From Pseudomonas sp. UMAB-08 (GTDB lineage: Bacteria > Pseudomonadota > Gammaproteobacteria > Pseudomonadales > Pseudomonadaceae), in NCBI RefSeq assembly GCF_900095225.1, contig NZ_LT607418.1, positions 35,500-99,499 on the forward strand: a stretch of 64,000 bases of DNA, in the 5' to 3' direction. The notes under the pieces are model-generated. The model was not told where the DNA came from, ran no database searches, and saw only the letters and a list, made by a program, of their open reading frames with translations. Shown piece by piece: positions 19,725-28,873 of this stretch. Positions within the stretch are counted from its first letter, which is position 1; each line of letters starts with the position of its first letter. The translations under genes were made by a program, and so were the position numbers.

Positions 19725-20507
19725 ATGGATTTTGGCAGTGCTGGATTGGTCGTTGCAGGCTTGGTTGTCGGATTTATTGTAGGGATGACAGGTGTAGGTG
19801 GCGGCTCTTTAATGACGCCGATTTTACTGTGGTTTGGGATTAATCCGGCCACCGCAGTGGGCACGGATTTGCTGTATGCGGCGATCACGAAGTCCGGCGG
19901 CGTACTGGTTCACCGAAAGAACAAAAACATTGACTGGGCCATCACCGGCTGGCTGACACTCGGCAGTGTGCCGGCGGTAGCGCTGACGCTGTGGTTTTTG
20001 AGCAGTCTCCATGCCCCTGAAGCAATGAATGCGGTGATCAAGCAGACATTGGGTTTCGTATTGCTGGTGACAGCACTCGCCGTTTTCTTTAAGAAAAGGC
20101 TGCTTGCGTTTGCCCACAAACGTGCTGGCGGCAGCTATAACCTCAGCGGCTCGCGCTTGAATCTGCTGACGGTACTCACGGGGCTGATACTGGGCACCAT
20201 GGTGGCATTGACCTCCATCGGCGCTGGCGCATTAGGCACCGTAGCACTCTTTATCCTGTACCCTTTTCTGGCCACCAAGCGTTTAGTCGGTACGGAAATC
20301 GCGCACGCTGTGCCGCTGACGCTGGTCGCAGGTTTGGGGCATGCGAGCATGGGTAATATGGATTGGCATGTATTAGGCTTCCTGTTGATAGGTTCACTTC
20401 CAGGAATTTACATGGGGAGTCATATGACGGGTCGAGTGTCTGACGAGACGCTGCGTCCTTGCCTGGCAATAATGCTGGTGTTCATTGGTTATAAGCTGGC
20501 GTTTTAA
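19725..20507 (+). CDS. TauE/SafE family sulfite/anion exporter
   Basis: A 260-residue membrane permease with about eight helices and the family signatures GMTGVGGGSLMTPILLWFGI (N-terminal half) and ALTSIGAGALGTVALFILYPF (C-terminal half). Family members move sulfite, sulfoacetate or other organosulfur anions. The ATG at 19725 has GGGATG eight bases upstream; the TTG at 19710 lies within that signal and is less likely. A palindrome ATATCGATAT lies 77-86 bases upstream and could be an operator, but no regulator is adjacent. Confidence 0.82.
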   Translation: MDFGSAGLVVAGLVVGFIVGMTGVGGGSLMTPILLWFGINPATAVGTDLLYAAITKSGGVLVHRKNKNIDWAITGWLTLGSVPAVALTLWFLSSLHAPEAMNAVIKQTLGFVLLVTALAVFFKKRLLAFAHKRAGGSYNLSGSRLNLLTVLTGLILGTMVALTSIGAGALGTVALFILYPFLATKRLVGTEIAHAVPLTLVAGLGHASMGNMDWHVLGFLLIGSLPGIYMGSHMTGRVSDETLRPCLAIMLVFIGYKLAF

Positions 20508-20563
20508 TCCAGCTTGAATCATCGGCCCTTATATCGGTTTACTGCCCACATCGACGCTCACCT

Positions 20564-20590
20564 CAAAAAAACAGGCGCCCGAAGGCGCCC
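20564..20590 (-). terminator. Rho-independent terminator after potF
   Basis: Read on the minus strand, two GGCGCC arms separated by a TTCG tetraloop are followed by TGTTTTTTT. The arms are plus-strand bases 20574-20579 and 20584-20589, and the T-run corresponds to the A-run at 20565-20571. It sits 24 bases beyond the potF stop and ends the uptake operon. Confidence 0.88.
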
Positions 20591-20613
20591 ATGGTTGTAT
20601 TAAAGGTGGCGTT

Positions 20614-21711
20614 CTATTTACCGAGTTTTACGCGTGTCCAACCACGCGTCATGAAGCGCTGGGTAGCAATGGGCAAGTCCGGTATCGCATAGAGGGTTGC
20701 CATCACAGCTTGTGGCGGGTACGAGCCGGGGTCATTACGTATCGATTCATCAACCAATGGCGTGGCCGCTGAGTTAGCGTTGCTGTAGCCCACGCTGTTG
20801 GTGATCTCGGCCATGATCTCGGGCCGCATCAGGAAGTTCATGAACTGGTAGGCCCCTTCGACGTTTGATGCGTCTCTGGGTATTGCGACCATGTCATAGA
20901 AGCTGCCAGCGCCCTCTTTAGGGATGCTGTACTCGATTTTCACCTTGCCCCCGGCTTCCACCGCGCGCGCCTTCGCCTGAAAAATATCACCCGAATAACC
21001 GACGGCTACGCAAATGTTCCCGTTGGCGAGGTCGGAGATGTACTTGGAAGAGTGAAAATAAGCCACCGAAGGGCGGATCTTCATATACAGGGCTTCTGCT
21101 TCGGCGATCTGCTTCTTGTCCTGAGAGTTCACGGGGTAGCCCAGATAGTGCAGGGCAGCCGGGAGCATTTCGGTGGGCGAGTCCAGAAAGCTGATGCCAC
21201 AGGACTTCAGCTTCGCCGCATTTTCGGGCTTGAACAGCAGGTCCCAGGAGTTCACCGGCGCATCGACGCCCAGAGCCTCCTTGACCTTGTCCGGGTTGAA
21301 GCCAATGCCTATCGAACCCCACATGTAGGGGAAAGCGTGGCCATTATCGGGGTCGCTGGCGGAGGCGTTCTCCAGCAGCGTCGGGTTGAGATTTTTCCAG
21401 TTGGGCAACCTGGACTTGTCCAGCGGCTGGTAGACCCCGGCCTTGATCTGCTTGGCCAAAAAACTGTTGGACGGTACGACGATGTCATACCCCGACTTGC
21501 CTGCGAGCAATTTGGCTTCAAGGGTTTCATTACTGTCGAATACGTCGTAAACGACACGGATGCCCGTTTCGTCTTCGAACTTTTTGACGGTGTCCGGGGC
21601 GATGTAGTCAGACCAATTGTAGACGCGCAGGACCTTGTCATTGGCTTGGGCGAAGGTAGCGATTACGCCCAAAAAGGACACGGCAAGGAGAGTCCTGCCA
21701 AACATTTTCAT
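20614..21711 (-). CDS. potF: Putrescine-binding periplasmic protein PotF/SpuD-like
   Basis: A 365-residue periplasmic receptor for polyamines with a signal peptide ending FAQA. The ligand-pocket motif YNWSDYI and [22 protein letters not shown] are typical of PotF/SpuD/SpuE. The segment [12 protein letters not shown] replaces the tryptophan that, as I recall, occupies this place in E. coli PotF (GWAGD) with tyrosine, which could shift the preference among putrescine, cadaverine and spermidine. It is the last gene of the transport operon, 57 bases after potI, whereas in E. coli it is the first. Confidence 0.9.
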   Translation of the reverse strand: MKMFGRTLLAVSFLGVIATFAQANDKVLRVYNWSDYIAPDTVKKFEDETGIRVVYDVFDSNETLEAKLLAGKSGYDIVVPSNSFLAKQIKAGVYQPLDKSRLPNWKNLNPTLLENASASDPDNGHAFPYMWGSIGIGFNPDKVKEALGVDAPVNSWDLLFKPENAAKLKSCGISFLDSPTEMLPAALHYLGYPVNSQDKKQIAEAEALYMKIRPSVAYFHSSKYISDLANGNICVAVGYSGDIFQAKARAVEAGGKVKIEYSIPKEGAGSFYDMVAIPRDASNVEGAYQFMNFLMRPEIMAEITNSVGYSNANSAATPLVDESIRNDPGSYPPQAVMATLYAIPDLPIATQRFMTRGWTRVKLGK

Positions 21712-21768
21712 GGGTACAGCTCCAATTTCTTTTTTTTATCCAGTGGCGCGTCACGGAACTGCGGCTGC

Positions 21769-22653
21769 CTAGGCAACCGCTTCTGCCATTTTCTGTTCTG
21801 GCTGTGTCCACGACTCGCTCGCGGTCTGCTCCATGGCTTCCTGAATCGCGACTTTGCGGTTGGCTTCGGCCCTGCGGCCGAAATACCAGACCAGGAACGT
21901 GGCGAAAGAGACCGTCAGCAGAATCAGGCTCGCAATGGCGTTGATCTCGGGCTTGACCCCAAGGCGTACCGCAGAGAAAACCTCCATTGGCAACGTTGTC
22001 GAGCCTGGGCCCGAAACGAAGCTGGCGAGTACCAGGTCGTCCAGCGATAAAGCGAAGGACATCATGCCGCCCGCTGCCAGTGACGGCGCGATCATGGGGA
22101 TGGTGATCAGCGCAAACACCTTCCAGGGGCGCGCGCCCAGGTCCATGGCCGCTTCCTCGATCGACAGGTCCAGCTCACGCAGGCGTGACGAAACCACCAC
22201 CGCTACATACGCGGAGCAGAAGGTGGTGTGGGCTATCCAGATTGTCATCAGGCCTCGCTCCTGAGGCCACCCCAGTATCTGGGCCATCGCGATGAACAGC
22301 AGCAGCAACGACAGGCCGGTGATCACTTCCGGCATGACCAGTGGCGCCGTTACCAGGCCACCAAACAGCGTGCGTCCCTTGAAGCGCGTGACGCGTGTCA
22401 GGACAAAGGCGGCCAGAGTTCCGAGGATCACGGCGGCGACTGCGGTGTAGCAGGCAATTTCAAGGGACCGGGCGACGGAGCCCATCAATTGCTTGTTGTC
22501 GAGCAGGCCCGCGTACCAGTGAATGGACCATCCACCCCAGACGGTGACGAGTTTGGAGGCGTTGAACGAGAAAATCACCAGAATCAGCATTGGCAGATAA
22601 ATGAACATCAGGCCAAGCACCAGCATCAGTCTTGAAAATCCGAAACGGTTCAT
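21769..22653 (-). CDS. potI: Polyamine ABC permease PotI
   Basis: A 294-residue inner-membrane permease with six predicted helices. The cytoplasmic EAA loop reads EEAAMDLGARPWKVFALITIPM and contacts the PotG ATPase. It pairs with PotH to form the channel. It overlaps the potH stop by four bases (ATGA). The C-terminal tail is about 20 residues longer than the last membrane helix requires and is charged. Confidence 0.93.
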   Translation of the reverse strand: MNRFGFSRLMLVLGLMFIYLPMLILVIFSFNASKLVTVWGGWSIHWYAGLLDNKQLMGSVARSLEIACYTAVAAVILGTLAAFVLTRVTRFKGRTLFGGLVTAPLVMPEVITGLSLLLLFIAMAQILGWPQERGLMTIWIAHTTFCSAYVAVVVSSRLRELDLSIEEAAMDLGARPWKVFALITIPMIAPSLAAGGMMSFALSLDDLVLASFVSGPGSTTLPMEVFSAVRLGVKPEINAIASLILLTVSFATFLVWYFGRRAEANRKVAIQEAMEQTASESWTQPEQKMAEAVA

Positions 22654-23564
22654 GCCCGTCCCTCCATCTCTTTGGCTTGGCTACGGTTGAAGAGCACGAT
22701 GGGCACGATCAGGATGGCGAGCATGATCACTGCGAGTGCAGAGGCGACAGGCCAGTCACGGTTGTTGAAAAACTCCTGCCACAACACACGGCCGATCATC
22801 AGGGTTTCCGGCCCGCCCAGTAGCTCGGGAATGACAAACTCACCGACCACGGGAATGAACACCAGCATGCAGCCGGCGATGATGCCGTTCTTGGCCAGGG
22901 GCAGGGTGATTTTCCAGAAGCTGTTGAGCGTGCTTGATCCCAGGTCCGAGGCTGCTTCGAGCAGGCTCTGATCATGCTTGACCAGGTTGGCAAACAGCGG
23001 CAGGACCATGAAGGGCAGGTAGGCGTACACCACGCCTATATACACAGCGGTATTGGTGTTCAATATCTCTATCGGCTCTTGAATCAGACCGGTCCAAAGC
23101 AAAAACGCATTCAACAGACCGTTATTGCTCAGGATGCCCATCCAGGCGTAAACCCTGATCAGGATCGCCGTCCAGGTCGGCATCATGATCAGCAGCAACA
23201 ATACGGTCTGTGCTTCCTTTCGGGCTTTGGAAATGGCGTAGGCCATCGGGAAGCCGATCAGCAGGCACATCAGCGTACTGAAGAAGGCCACTTTCAATGA
23301 GCCGAGGTACGCCGAGAGGTACAGCTCATCATTGGTCAACAGGGCATAGTTGCCCATGTTCAGGAGCAGTTGAAACTTCTGCTCGGCGAAGGTGTAAATA
23401 TCTGTATAGGGTGGAATGGCCAACGCTGCTTCGGAAAAGCTGATCTTCATCACGATGAAGAACGGCAGCGCGAAAAACAGGCATAGCCATATGAAGGGGA
23501 CGCCGATAACCATTTGGCGCCCGCTGGGTATCAGTTTCTGAATCCGCTGGTTAATAGTGCTCAT
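22650..23564 (-). CDS. potH: Polyamine ABC permease PotH
   Basis: A 304-residue inner-membrane permease with six helices and the EAA loop LLEAASDLGSSTLNSFWKITLP. The family landmark GVPFIWLCLFFALPFFIVMKISFSE is recognisable near residues 20-45. ATGA overlaps with potG upstream and potI downstream show translational coupling of the three inner-membrane components. Confidence 0.93.
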   Translation of the reverse strand: MSTINQRIQKLIPSGRQMVIGVPFIWLCLFFALPFFIVMKISFSEAALAIPPYTDIYTFAEQKFQLLLNMGNYALLTNDELYLSAYLGSLKVAFFSTLMCLLIGFPMAYAISKARKEAQTVLLLLIMMPTWTAILIRVYAWMGILSNNGLLNAFLLWTGLIQEPIEILNTNTAVYIGVVYAYLPFMVLPLFANLVKHDQSLLEAASDLGSSTLNSFWKITLPLAKNGIIAGCMLVFIPVVGEFVIPELLGGPETLMIGRVLWQEFFNNRDWPVASALAVIMLAILIVPIVLFNRSQAKEMEGRA

Positions 23565-24703
23565 GAGCGCAATACCACGCCGCTGTCATCCTCCCACCAG
23601 ACATAGACCGCATCATCCCAGGTCGGACGCGCGCCTCTGCGCTCAGCATTGGCCATGAACGCCTGAACGATCTTGCCACTGGGCAGTTCTACGTAAAACA
23701 CCGAGTGCCCGCCCAAATAGGCGATGTCGTGAACCTTGCCTTCGGACCAGTTGTACCGGGCGTCGGGTTTTATCGTTGTCACCAGCAGCTTTTCCGGGCG
23801 AAGGGCATAGGTGATGGTCTTGTCTTCGACCGATGTACTGATCCCATGGCCGACGTAGATGTTCTGTGCCAGATCCGGGCACTGGATGACCGCGTAGCCT
23901 TCCTGGTCTTCAACCACGACGCCGTCGAACGCATTCACGTTGCCAATGAATTCGCACACCAGGCGGCTGGCGGGGGCTTCGTAGATGTCGACCGGGCTAC
24001 CGGTCTGGGCGATCCAGCCCAGGTGCATGATGGAGATACGTTGGGCCATGGTCATGGCCTCTTCCTGATCGTGCGTCACCATGATACAGGTCACGCCGAC
24101 CCGCTCGATGATTTCAACCAGCTCCAGCTGCATGTGCGAACGCAGCTTCTTATCCAATGCGCCCATCGGTTCGTCGAGCAACAGCAGTTTGGGCCTTTTA
24201 GCCAGTGAGCGTGCCAGGGCAACACGCTGACGTTGTCCCCCCGAGAGCTGGTGGGGCTTGCGCTTGGCGTATTGGCTCATATGCACCAGCTTGAGCATTT
24301 CTTCTACGCGGGCTTCGATTTCAACTGCGGGAAGTCGGTCCTGCTTAAGCCCAAACGCAATGTTCTGGGCCACAGTCATGTGCGGGAACAACGCGTAAGA
24401 CTGGAACATCATGTTGATTGGCCGCTCGTAGGGCGGCATGTCAGTGATGTCCACACCGTCGAGGTAGATTCGCCCTTCGGTCGGGCGCTCAAAACCTGCC
24501 AGCATGCGCAAGAGCGTGGATTTGCCAGAACCTGAACCACCGAGCAGAGCGAAAATTTCACCCTGATGGATTTCCAGGGACACATCGTCCACGGCAATCG
24601 TCTCGTCAAACTTCTTGGTTACGCGATCAATTTTAACCAGCACCTTTTTAGGGCGCGGATTGCCTTCAAGAGCCTTCCTGTAAATGCTGGAGGCGATAGC
24701 CAT
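23561..24703 (-). CDS. potG: Polyamine ABC transporter ATPase PotG
   Basis: A 380-residue ATPase powering putrescine uptake. It has Walker A (GGSGSGKST), Q-loop (MMFQSYALFPHMTV), signature (LSGGQRQRVALARSL), Walker B (LLLLDEPMGALD) and H-loop (MVTHDQEEAM), followed by a C-terminal TOBE domain (ITYALRPEKLLV). The ATG at 24703 has GGGAG six bases upstream. It is the first gene of the transport operon; a 234-base gap separates it from puuD. Confidence 0.95.
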   Translation of the reverse strand: MAIASSIYRKALEGNPRPKKVLVKIDRVTKKFDETIAVDDVSLEIHQGEIFALLGGSGSGKSTLLRMLAGFERPTEGRIYLDGVDITDMPPYERPINMMFQSYALFPHMTVAQNIAFGLKQDRLPAVEIEARVEEMLKLVHMSQYAKRKPHQLSGGQRQRVALARSLAKRPKLLLLDEPMGALDKKLRSHMQLELVEIIERVGVTCIMVTHDQEEAMTMAQRISIMHLGWIAQTGSPVDIYEAPASRLVCEFIGNVNAFDGVVVEDQEGYAVIQCPDLAQNIYVGHGISTSVEDKTITYALRPEKLLVTTIKPDARYNWSEGKVHDIAYLGGHSVFYVELPSGKIVQAFMANAERRGARPTWDDAVYVWWEDDSGVVLRS

Positions 24704-24765
24704 GTGAAACTCCCAACAGGTGTTAGCAGTCTGGCCAATACGGCCGGACTTAATAGGTTGATTAC

Positions 24766-24786
24766 AAACCCGCTTGAGGCGGGTTT
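24766..24786 (-). other. Hairpin between puuD and potG
   Basis: AAACCCGC and GCGGGTTT form a perfect 8-bp stem with a TTGAG loop. It lies in the 234-base gap between puuD and potG, both read leftwards. No T-run follows in the minus direction, so full termination is doubtful. It could attenuate read-through into the transporter genes. No gene was seen in the gap. Confidence 0.45.
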
Positions 24787-24937
24787 ATCCGGCGCAGCTG
24801 TCCCTGCCGCCCAATGCTGCATCTTGTTTTGTCGTTAGTACCGGGGTGGCCGCCATGAGGGACGTGCACATGCACAGTCCACTTCACAGTGACGTCTGGA
24901 TCGTTGAATGTTGTCTTGTGCGGTCGAGATCGAGCCG

Positions 24938-25699
24938 TCAGCGCACGCTTCGACGCGCAGCGCGCTGCCGACACGCGTCGCCAAACGCCTGGAAAATACT
25001 CAAGTAAGGAGGGTTCGATAGCACCTGCCATTCCGGGTGCCATTGCACGCCGACGGCAAAGGTTTTGCTGCCTTCGATTGAGATCGCCTCGATCAGTCCA
25101 TCGCTGGCGGTGGCCTCGACCCGTAAACCGGGTGCCAGCCTGTCAATGCCTTGGGAATGAATTGAATTGACCTGGATAACGGGGGGCAGATCGAGTGCTT
25201 CGAATACCCCGCCAGGCTGCACGTGCACGGTATGGGCGACACCGTATTGGACTTCCAGGCTTGAATCGTCGGCTTCGCGATGATCCATGAACGTATCGGT
25301 CTCGTGCACTTTCTGGTGGAGGCTGCCGCCAAACGCCACGTTCATTTCCTGAAAACCTCGACAAATGCCGAGCACTGGAACGCCAGCAGCCACCGCTGCA
25401 CGCAACAGGGGAAGGGTGGTGCTATCACGCTGGGGATCGTGGGCGGTGCCCGCTTCGCTTGCTGCGCCCTGATAGTGGAACGGCTCAACATTTGAGGGCG
25501 AACCGGTAAACAGCAGGCCGTCCAAATGTTCCAGCAACCCGTCTATATCAGTCAGTTCCGCCAGGGACGGAATAACGACGGGAAGCCCTTGCGCGGCGAC
25601 GCACACAGCACGCAAGTACTTGTCTCCGCTCACATGATAGGCATGCAGCCCAATGTCTTTGACGCACGCAGTCACACCAACCAATGGCTTGATTGCCAT
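24938..25699 (-). CDS. puuD: Gamma-glutamyl-GABA hydrolase (PuuD/SpuA)
   Basis: A 253-residue class I glutamine-amidotransferase-like hydrolase that releases GABA and glutamate from gamma-glutamyl-GABA, the last glutamylated step of putrescine breakdown. The catalytic triad is visible: Cys113 (VLGICRGFQEMN), His221 and Glu223 (GVQWHPEW). The ATG at 25699 has AGGTGA upstream; a GTG at 25708 lies inside that signal. It is divergent from puuA across a 214-base regulatory gap and codirectional with the potGHIF operon. Confidence 0.92.
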   Translation of the reverse strand: MAIKPLVGVTACVKDIGLHAYHVSGDKYLRAVCVAAQGLPVVIPSLAELTDIDGLLEHLDGLLFTGSPSNVEPFHYQGAASEAGTAHDPQRDSTTLPLLRAAVAAGVPVLGICRGFQEMNVAFGGSLHQKVHETDTFMDHREADDSSLEVQYGVAHTVHVQPGGVFEALDLPPVIQVNSIHSQGIDRLAPGLRVEATASDGLIEAISIEGSKTFAVGVQWHPEWQVLSNPPYLSIFQAFGDACRQRAARRSVR

Positions 25700-25913
25700 T
25701 TTTATCACCTCGAAAAATACGCTTGAACGAGCTTTTCCGGAGCTTAGCCATGTTGATTTTAATTAACAACCGTTCTGTAAAAGATTTCGCACAAAATATC
25801 CTTACTGTTCGATATTGCGCAAATAATACCCGTTGACTTCCTAAATCCTTTCGGATTGACTGGAGTAGTGAAAGGGCGGTGAATATTATTATTAACAATA
25901 AAGGTCTTCCAAC
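25700..25913. promoter_or_regulatory. Divergent puuD-puuA regulatory region
   Basis: A 214-base AT-rich gap. It contains the dyad GTTG...CAAC around TTTTAATTAA (about 25753-25772) and the AT-rich stretch GAATATTATTATTAACAATA just before puuA. The second loosely resembles E. coli PuuR sites (AT-rich, ACAATA-like), but the match is not strong. A TTGACT at 25856-25861 could be a -35 for puuA, with TGAATA 18 bases further as a poor -10. The PuuR-like repressor gene at 30296 is the likely trans factor. Confidence 0.4.
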
Positions 25914-27290
25914 ATGTCGGTACCCCTGCGTGCCGTTCAGCTCAATGAAGCGAACGCATTCCTTAAGAAACATCCTGAGGTTTTGTACGTTGACCTGCTG
26001 ATTGCGGACATGAACGGCGTGGTGCGTGGCAAACGCATCGAGCGCACCAGTCTTCACAAGGTCTACGAGAAAGGTATCAACCTGCCTGCCTCCCTGTTTG
26101 CCCTGGATATCAACGGCTCTACGGTGGAAAGCACAGGCCTGGGTCTGGATATCGGTGATTCCGACCGAATCTGTTATCCGATCCCTGACACCCTCTGCGA
26201 CGAACCGTGGCAAAAACGTCCGACTGCTCAACTACTCATGACCATGCACGAACTCGAAGGGCAGCCGTTTTTCGCCGACCCTCGCGAAGTCCTGCGTCAG
26301 GTCGTCAGCAAATTCGATGAGATGGGCCTGACCATCTGCGCCGCCTTCGAGCTGGAGTTCTACCTGATTGACCAGGAGAACGTGAACGGTCGTCCGCAGT
26401 CTCCACGCTCGCCTATCTCCGGCAAACGTCCGCATTCGACTCAGGTATACCTGATCGATGATCTGGACGAATACGTTGATTGCCTGCAAGACATTCTTGA
26501 AGGTGCCAAGGAGCAAGGTATCCCCGCGGATGCCATCGTCAAGGAAAGTGCGCCTGCGCAATTCGAGGTGAACCTGCATCACGTCGCTGATCCGATCAAG
26601 GCGTGCGATTACGCGGTCTTGCTCAAGCGCCTGATCAAGAACATCGCCTATGACCATGAAATGGACACCACCTTCATGGCCAAACCGTATCCCGGACAAG
26701 CGGGTAACGGGCTGCACGTGCATATTTCTATTTTGGACAAAGACGGCAAAAACATTTTTACCTGCGACGACCCGGAAAAAAGCGAGATCCTGCGCCATGC
26801 CATTGGTGGCGTGCTGGAAACCTTGCCGGCCTCGATGGCTTTCCTCTGCCCGAACGTAAACTCGTACCGTCGCTTCGGCGCGCAGTTCTATGTGCCGAAC
26901 TCTCCAAGCTGGGGGGTCGATAACCGGACTGTGGCGATTCGAGTACCGACTGGTTCCCCGGATGCCGTGCGTATCGAACACCGGGTGGCGGGCGCGGATG
27001 CCAACCCGTATCTGTTGATGGCGGCGGTCCTTGCCGGTGTGCATCACGGCCTGACCAACAAGATCGAACCGGGTGAGCCTGTTGAAGGCAACTCCTACGA
27101 ACAGAACGAGCAAAGCCTGCCCAACAACCTGCGCGATGCATTGCGTGAGCTGGATGACAGCGAGATTTTGGCGCGCTACATCGACCCCAAGTACATCGAC
27201 GTTTTTGTTGCGTGCAAGGAGAGCGAGCTCGCCGAGTTTGAGAACTCCATTTCAGACCTTGAGTACAACTGGTACTTGCACACGGTCTGA
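25914..27290 (+). CDS. puuA: Gamma-glutamylputrescine synthetase (PuuA/SpuB)
   Basis: A 458-residue glutamine-synthetase-fold ligase that joins glutamate to putrescine with ATP, the entry step of the Puu pathway. It has an N-terminal beta-grasp (VLYVDLLIADMNGVVRGKRI), metal-binding AAFELEFYL, the ATP/His segment NGLHVHISIL, and the substrate loop VRIEHRVAGADANPYL. The PuuA-like spacing and the absence of the GlnA adenylylation-tyrosine region set it apart from true glutamine synthetase. It is followed 35 bases later by puuC. Confidence 0.93.
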   Translation: MSVPLRAVQLNEANAFLKKHPEVLYVDLLIADMNGVVRGKRIERTSLHKVYEKGINLPASLFALDINGSTVESTGLGLDIGDSDRICYPIPDTLCDEPWQKRPTAQLLMTMHELEGQPFFADPREVLRQVVSKFDEMGLTICAAFELEFYLIDQENVNGRPQSPRSPISGKRPHSTQVYLIDDLDEYVDCLQDILEGAKEQGIPADAIVKESAPAQFEVNLHHVADPIKACDYAVLLKRLIKNIAYDHEMDTTFMAKPYPGQAGNGLHVHISILDKDGKNIFTCDDPEKSEILRHAIGGVLETLPASMAFLCPNVNSYRRFGAQFYVPNSPSWGVDNRTVAIRVPTGSPDAVRIEHRVAGADANPYLLMAAVLAGVHHGLTNKIEPGEPVEGNSYEQNEQSLPNNLRDALRELDDSEILARYIDPKYIDVFVACKESELAEFENSISDLEYNWYLHTV

Positions 27291-27325
27291 CGCTCGCCAA
27301 CATTCTCTGCGTTGAGTTTATAAAA

Positions 27326-28816
27326 ATGGTCAAAAATCGCAGCGACTGGGAGCAGTACTTCCAGTCACTCACCCTTGAAGGTCGGGCATTCATTGACGGC
27401 CAATACTGCTGGGCCGCCAGCGGCGAAACGTTCGCCAGTAATAGCCCGGTCGACGGGCGCTTTCTGGCGAACGTCGCAAGCACCGACGTGGCCGATGCCG
27501 ACATCGCGGTACAGGCCGCTCGCCGGGCGTTCGAATCAGGCGTGTGGTCAGGGCTCGCGCCGGTAGAGCGCAAGCGGATTCTCATCCGTTTCGCCGACCT
27601 GATCCTCGCCCATAAAGAGGAACTCGCGCTGCTGGAAACCCTCGACATGGGTAAACCCATCAGCGACGCCCTGGCCATCGACGTGCCAGCGACTGCTAAC
27701 GCGATCCGATGGAACGCAGAGGCGATCGACAAGATTTACGACGAGGTCGCCCCTACGCCAGCGGACCAACTGGGGCTGATTACCCGAGAACCTGCGGGCG
27801 TAGTGGCTGCTATCGTGCCGTGGAACTTCCCGCTGATCATGGCCAGCTGGAAGTTTGCGCCGGCGCTGGCTGCAGGCAACTCCTTTATTCTCAAACCGTC
27901 TGAAAAGTCGCCACTGTCGGCGATCAGGATTGCCCAACTGGCGCTGGAAGCGGGGATACCCAAGGGTGTCTTCAACGTGTTGCCGGGTTTCGGTCATACG
28001 GTCGGCAAGGCGCTGGCGTTGCATGCGGATGTTGATGTACTGGCGTTTACCGGCTCCACCGCTATCGCCAAGCAACTGCTGATCTATGCCGGACAAAGCA
28101 ACCTGAAACGTGTATGGCTCGAAGCGGGTGGCAAAAGCCCTAACATCGTCTTTGCCGATGCTCCCGATTTGCACGCTGCAGCGCAGGCGGCGGCCAGTGC
28201 CATTGCCTTCAACCAGGGCGAAGTCTGTACGGCCGGTTCACGGTTATTGGTCGAGCGGTCGATCAAGGATCAGTTCATTCCGATGGTGGTCGACGCGCTA
28301 AAAGCCTGGACGCCTGGGCATGCACTGGACCCGTCGACGACCGTCGGCGCCGTGGTCGATGGGCGTCAGCTTGAGTCCGTGCTCAGGTACATCGAAGTCG
28401 GCAAGAAGGAGGGCGCCCGGTTGCTCGCGGGCGGCAATCGAATTCTTGAGGACACCGGCGGCCTGTACATCGAACCGACGATTTTCGAGGGTGTGACCAA
28501 CGCGATGACCATTGCCCGGGAAGAGATCTTCGGCCCGGTGCTATCGGTCATCACCTTCGACACGGTCGAAGAAGCGTTGAGCATTGCCAACGACAGCATC
28601 TTTGGTTTGGCGGCAGGCGTCTGGACGCGGGACCTGAGCAAGGCTCACCGCGTTGCCAGAGGTCTTCGGGCCGGCAGTGTCTGGGTCAACCAGTACGACG
28701 GCGGCGATATGACCGCGCCCTTTGGCGGATTCAAGCAATCGGGCAACGGTCGAGACAAGTCATTGCATGCGTTCGATAAGTACACCGAACTCAAGGCAAC
28801 CTGGATCAAGCTTTAA
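27326..28816 (+). CDS. puuC: Gamma-glutamyl-gamma-aminobutyraldehyde dehydrogenase (PuuC)
   Basis: A 496-residue NAD(P)-dependent aldehyde dehydrogenase acting on the glutamylated aminobutyraldehyde produced by PuuB. The nucleophile is Cys301 (NQGEVCTAGSRLLV), the general base Glu266 (LEAGGKSPNIV), and the oxyanion asparagine lies in IVPWNFPLIM. It sits between puuA and puuB in one operon, which supports the assignment over other broad-range aldehyde dehydrogenases. Confidence 0.9.
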   Translation: MVKNRSDWEQYFQSLTLEGRAFIDGQYCWAASGETFASNSPVDGRFLANVASTDVADADIAVQAARRAFESGVWSGLAPVERKRILIRFADLILAHKEELALLETLDMGKPISDALAIDVPATANAIRWNAEAIDKIYDEVAPTPADQLGLITREPAGVVAAIVPWNFPLIMASWKFAPALAAGNSFILKPSEKSPLSAIRIAQLALEAGIPKGVFNVLPGFGHTVGKALALHADVDVLAFTGSTAIAKQLLIYAGQSNLKRVWLEAGGKSPNIVFADAPDLHAAAQAAASAIAFNQGEVCTAGSRLLVERSIKDQFIPMVVDALKAWTPGHALDPSTTVGAVVDGRQLESVLRYIEVGKKEGARLLAGGNRILEDTGGLYIEPTIFEGVTNAMTIAREEIFGPVLSVITFDTVEEALSIANDSIFGLAAGVWTRDLSKAHRVARGLRAGSVWVNQYDGGDMTAPFGGFKQSGNGRDKSLHAFDKYTELKATWIKL

Positions 28817-28829
28817 ACCTCTTGAAAAA

Positions 28830-28860
28830 GGCGGACACATGCACAGGTGTGTGTCCCGCC
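28830..28860 (+). other. Hairpin between puuC and puuB
   Basis: GGCGGACACA (28830-28839) pairs with TGTGTCCCGCC (28850-28860), with one bulged C and a 10-base loop. It fills most of the 57-base puuC-puuB gap. The second arm ends just before the puuB ribosome-binding GAGGAA, so it may affect transcript stability or puuB translation. This is inference from pairing only. Confidence 0.4.
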
Positions 28861-28873
28861 GAGGAATTCAATC

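Noticed and set aside
21052..22050. A 332-codon plus-strand open frame across potF and potI.
   Set aside because: It is antisense to two clear transporter genes and shows no recognisable domain.
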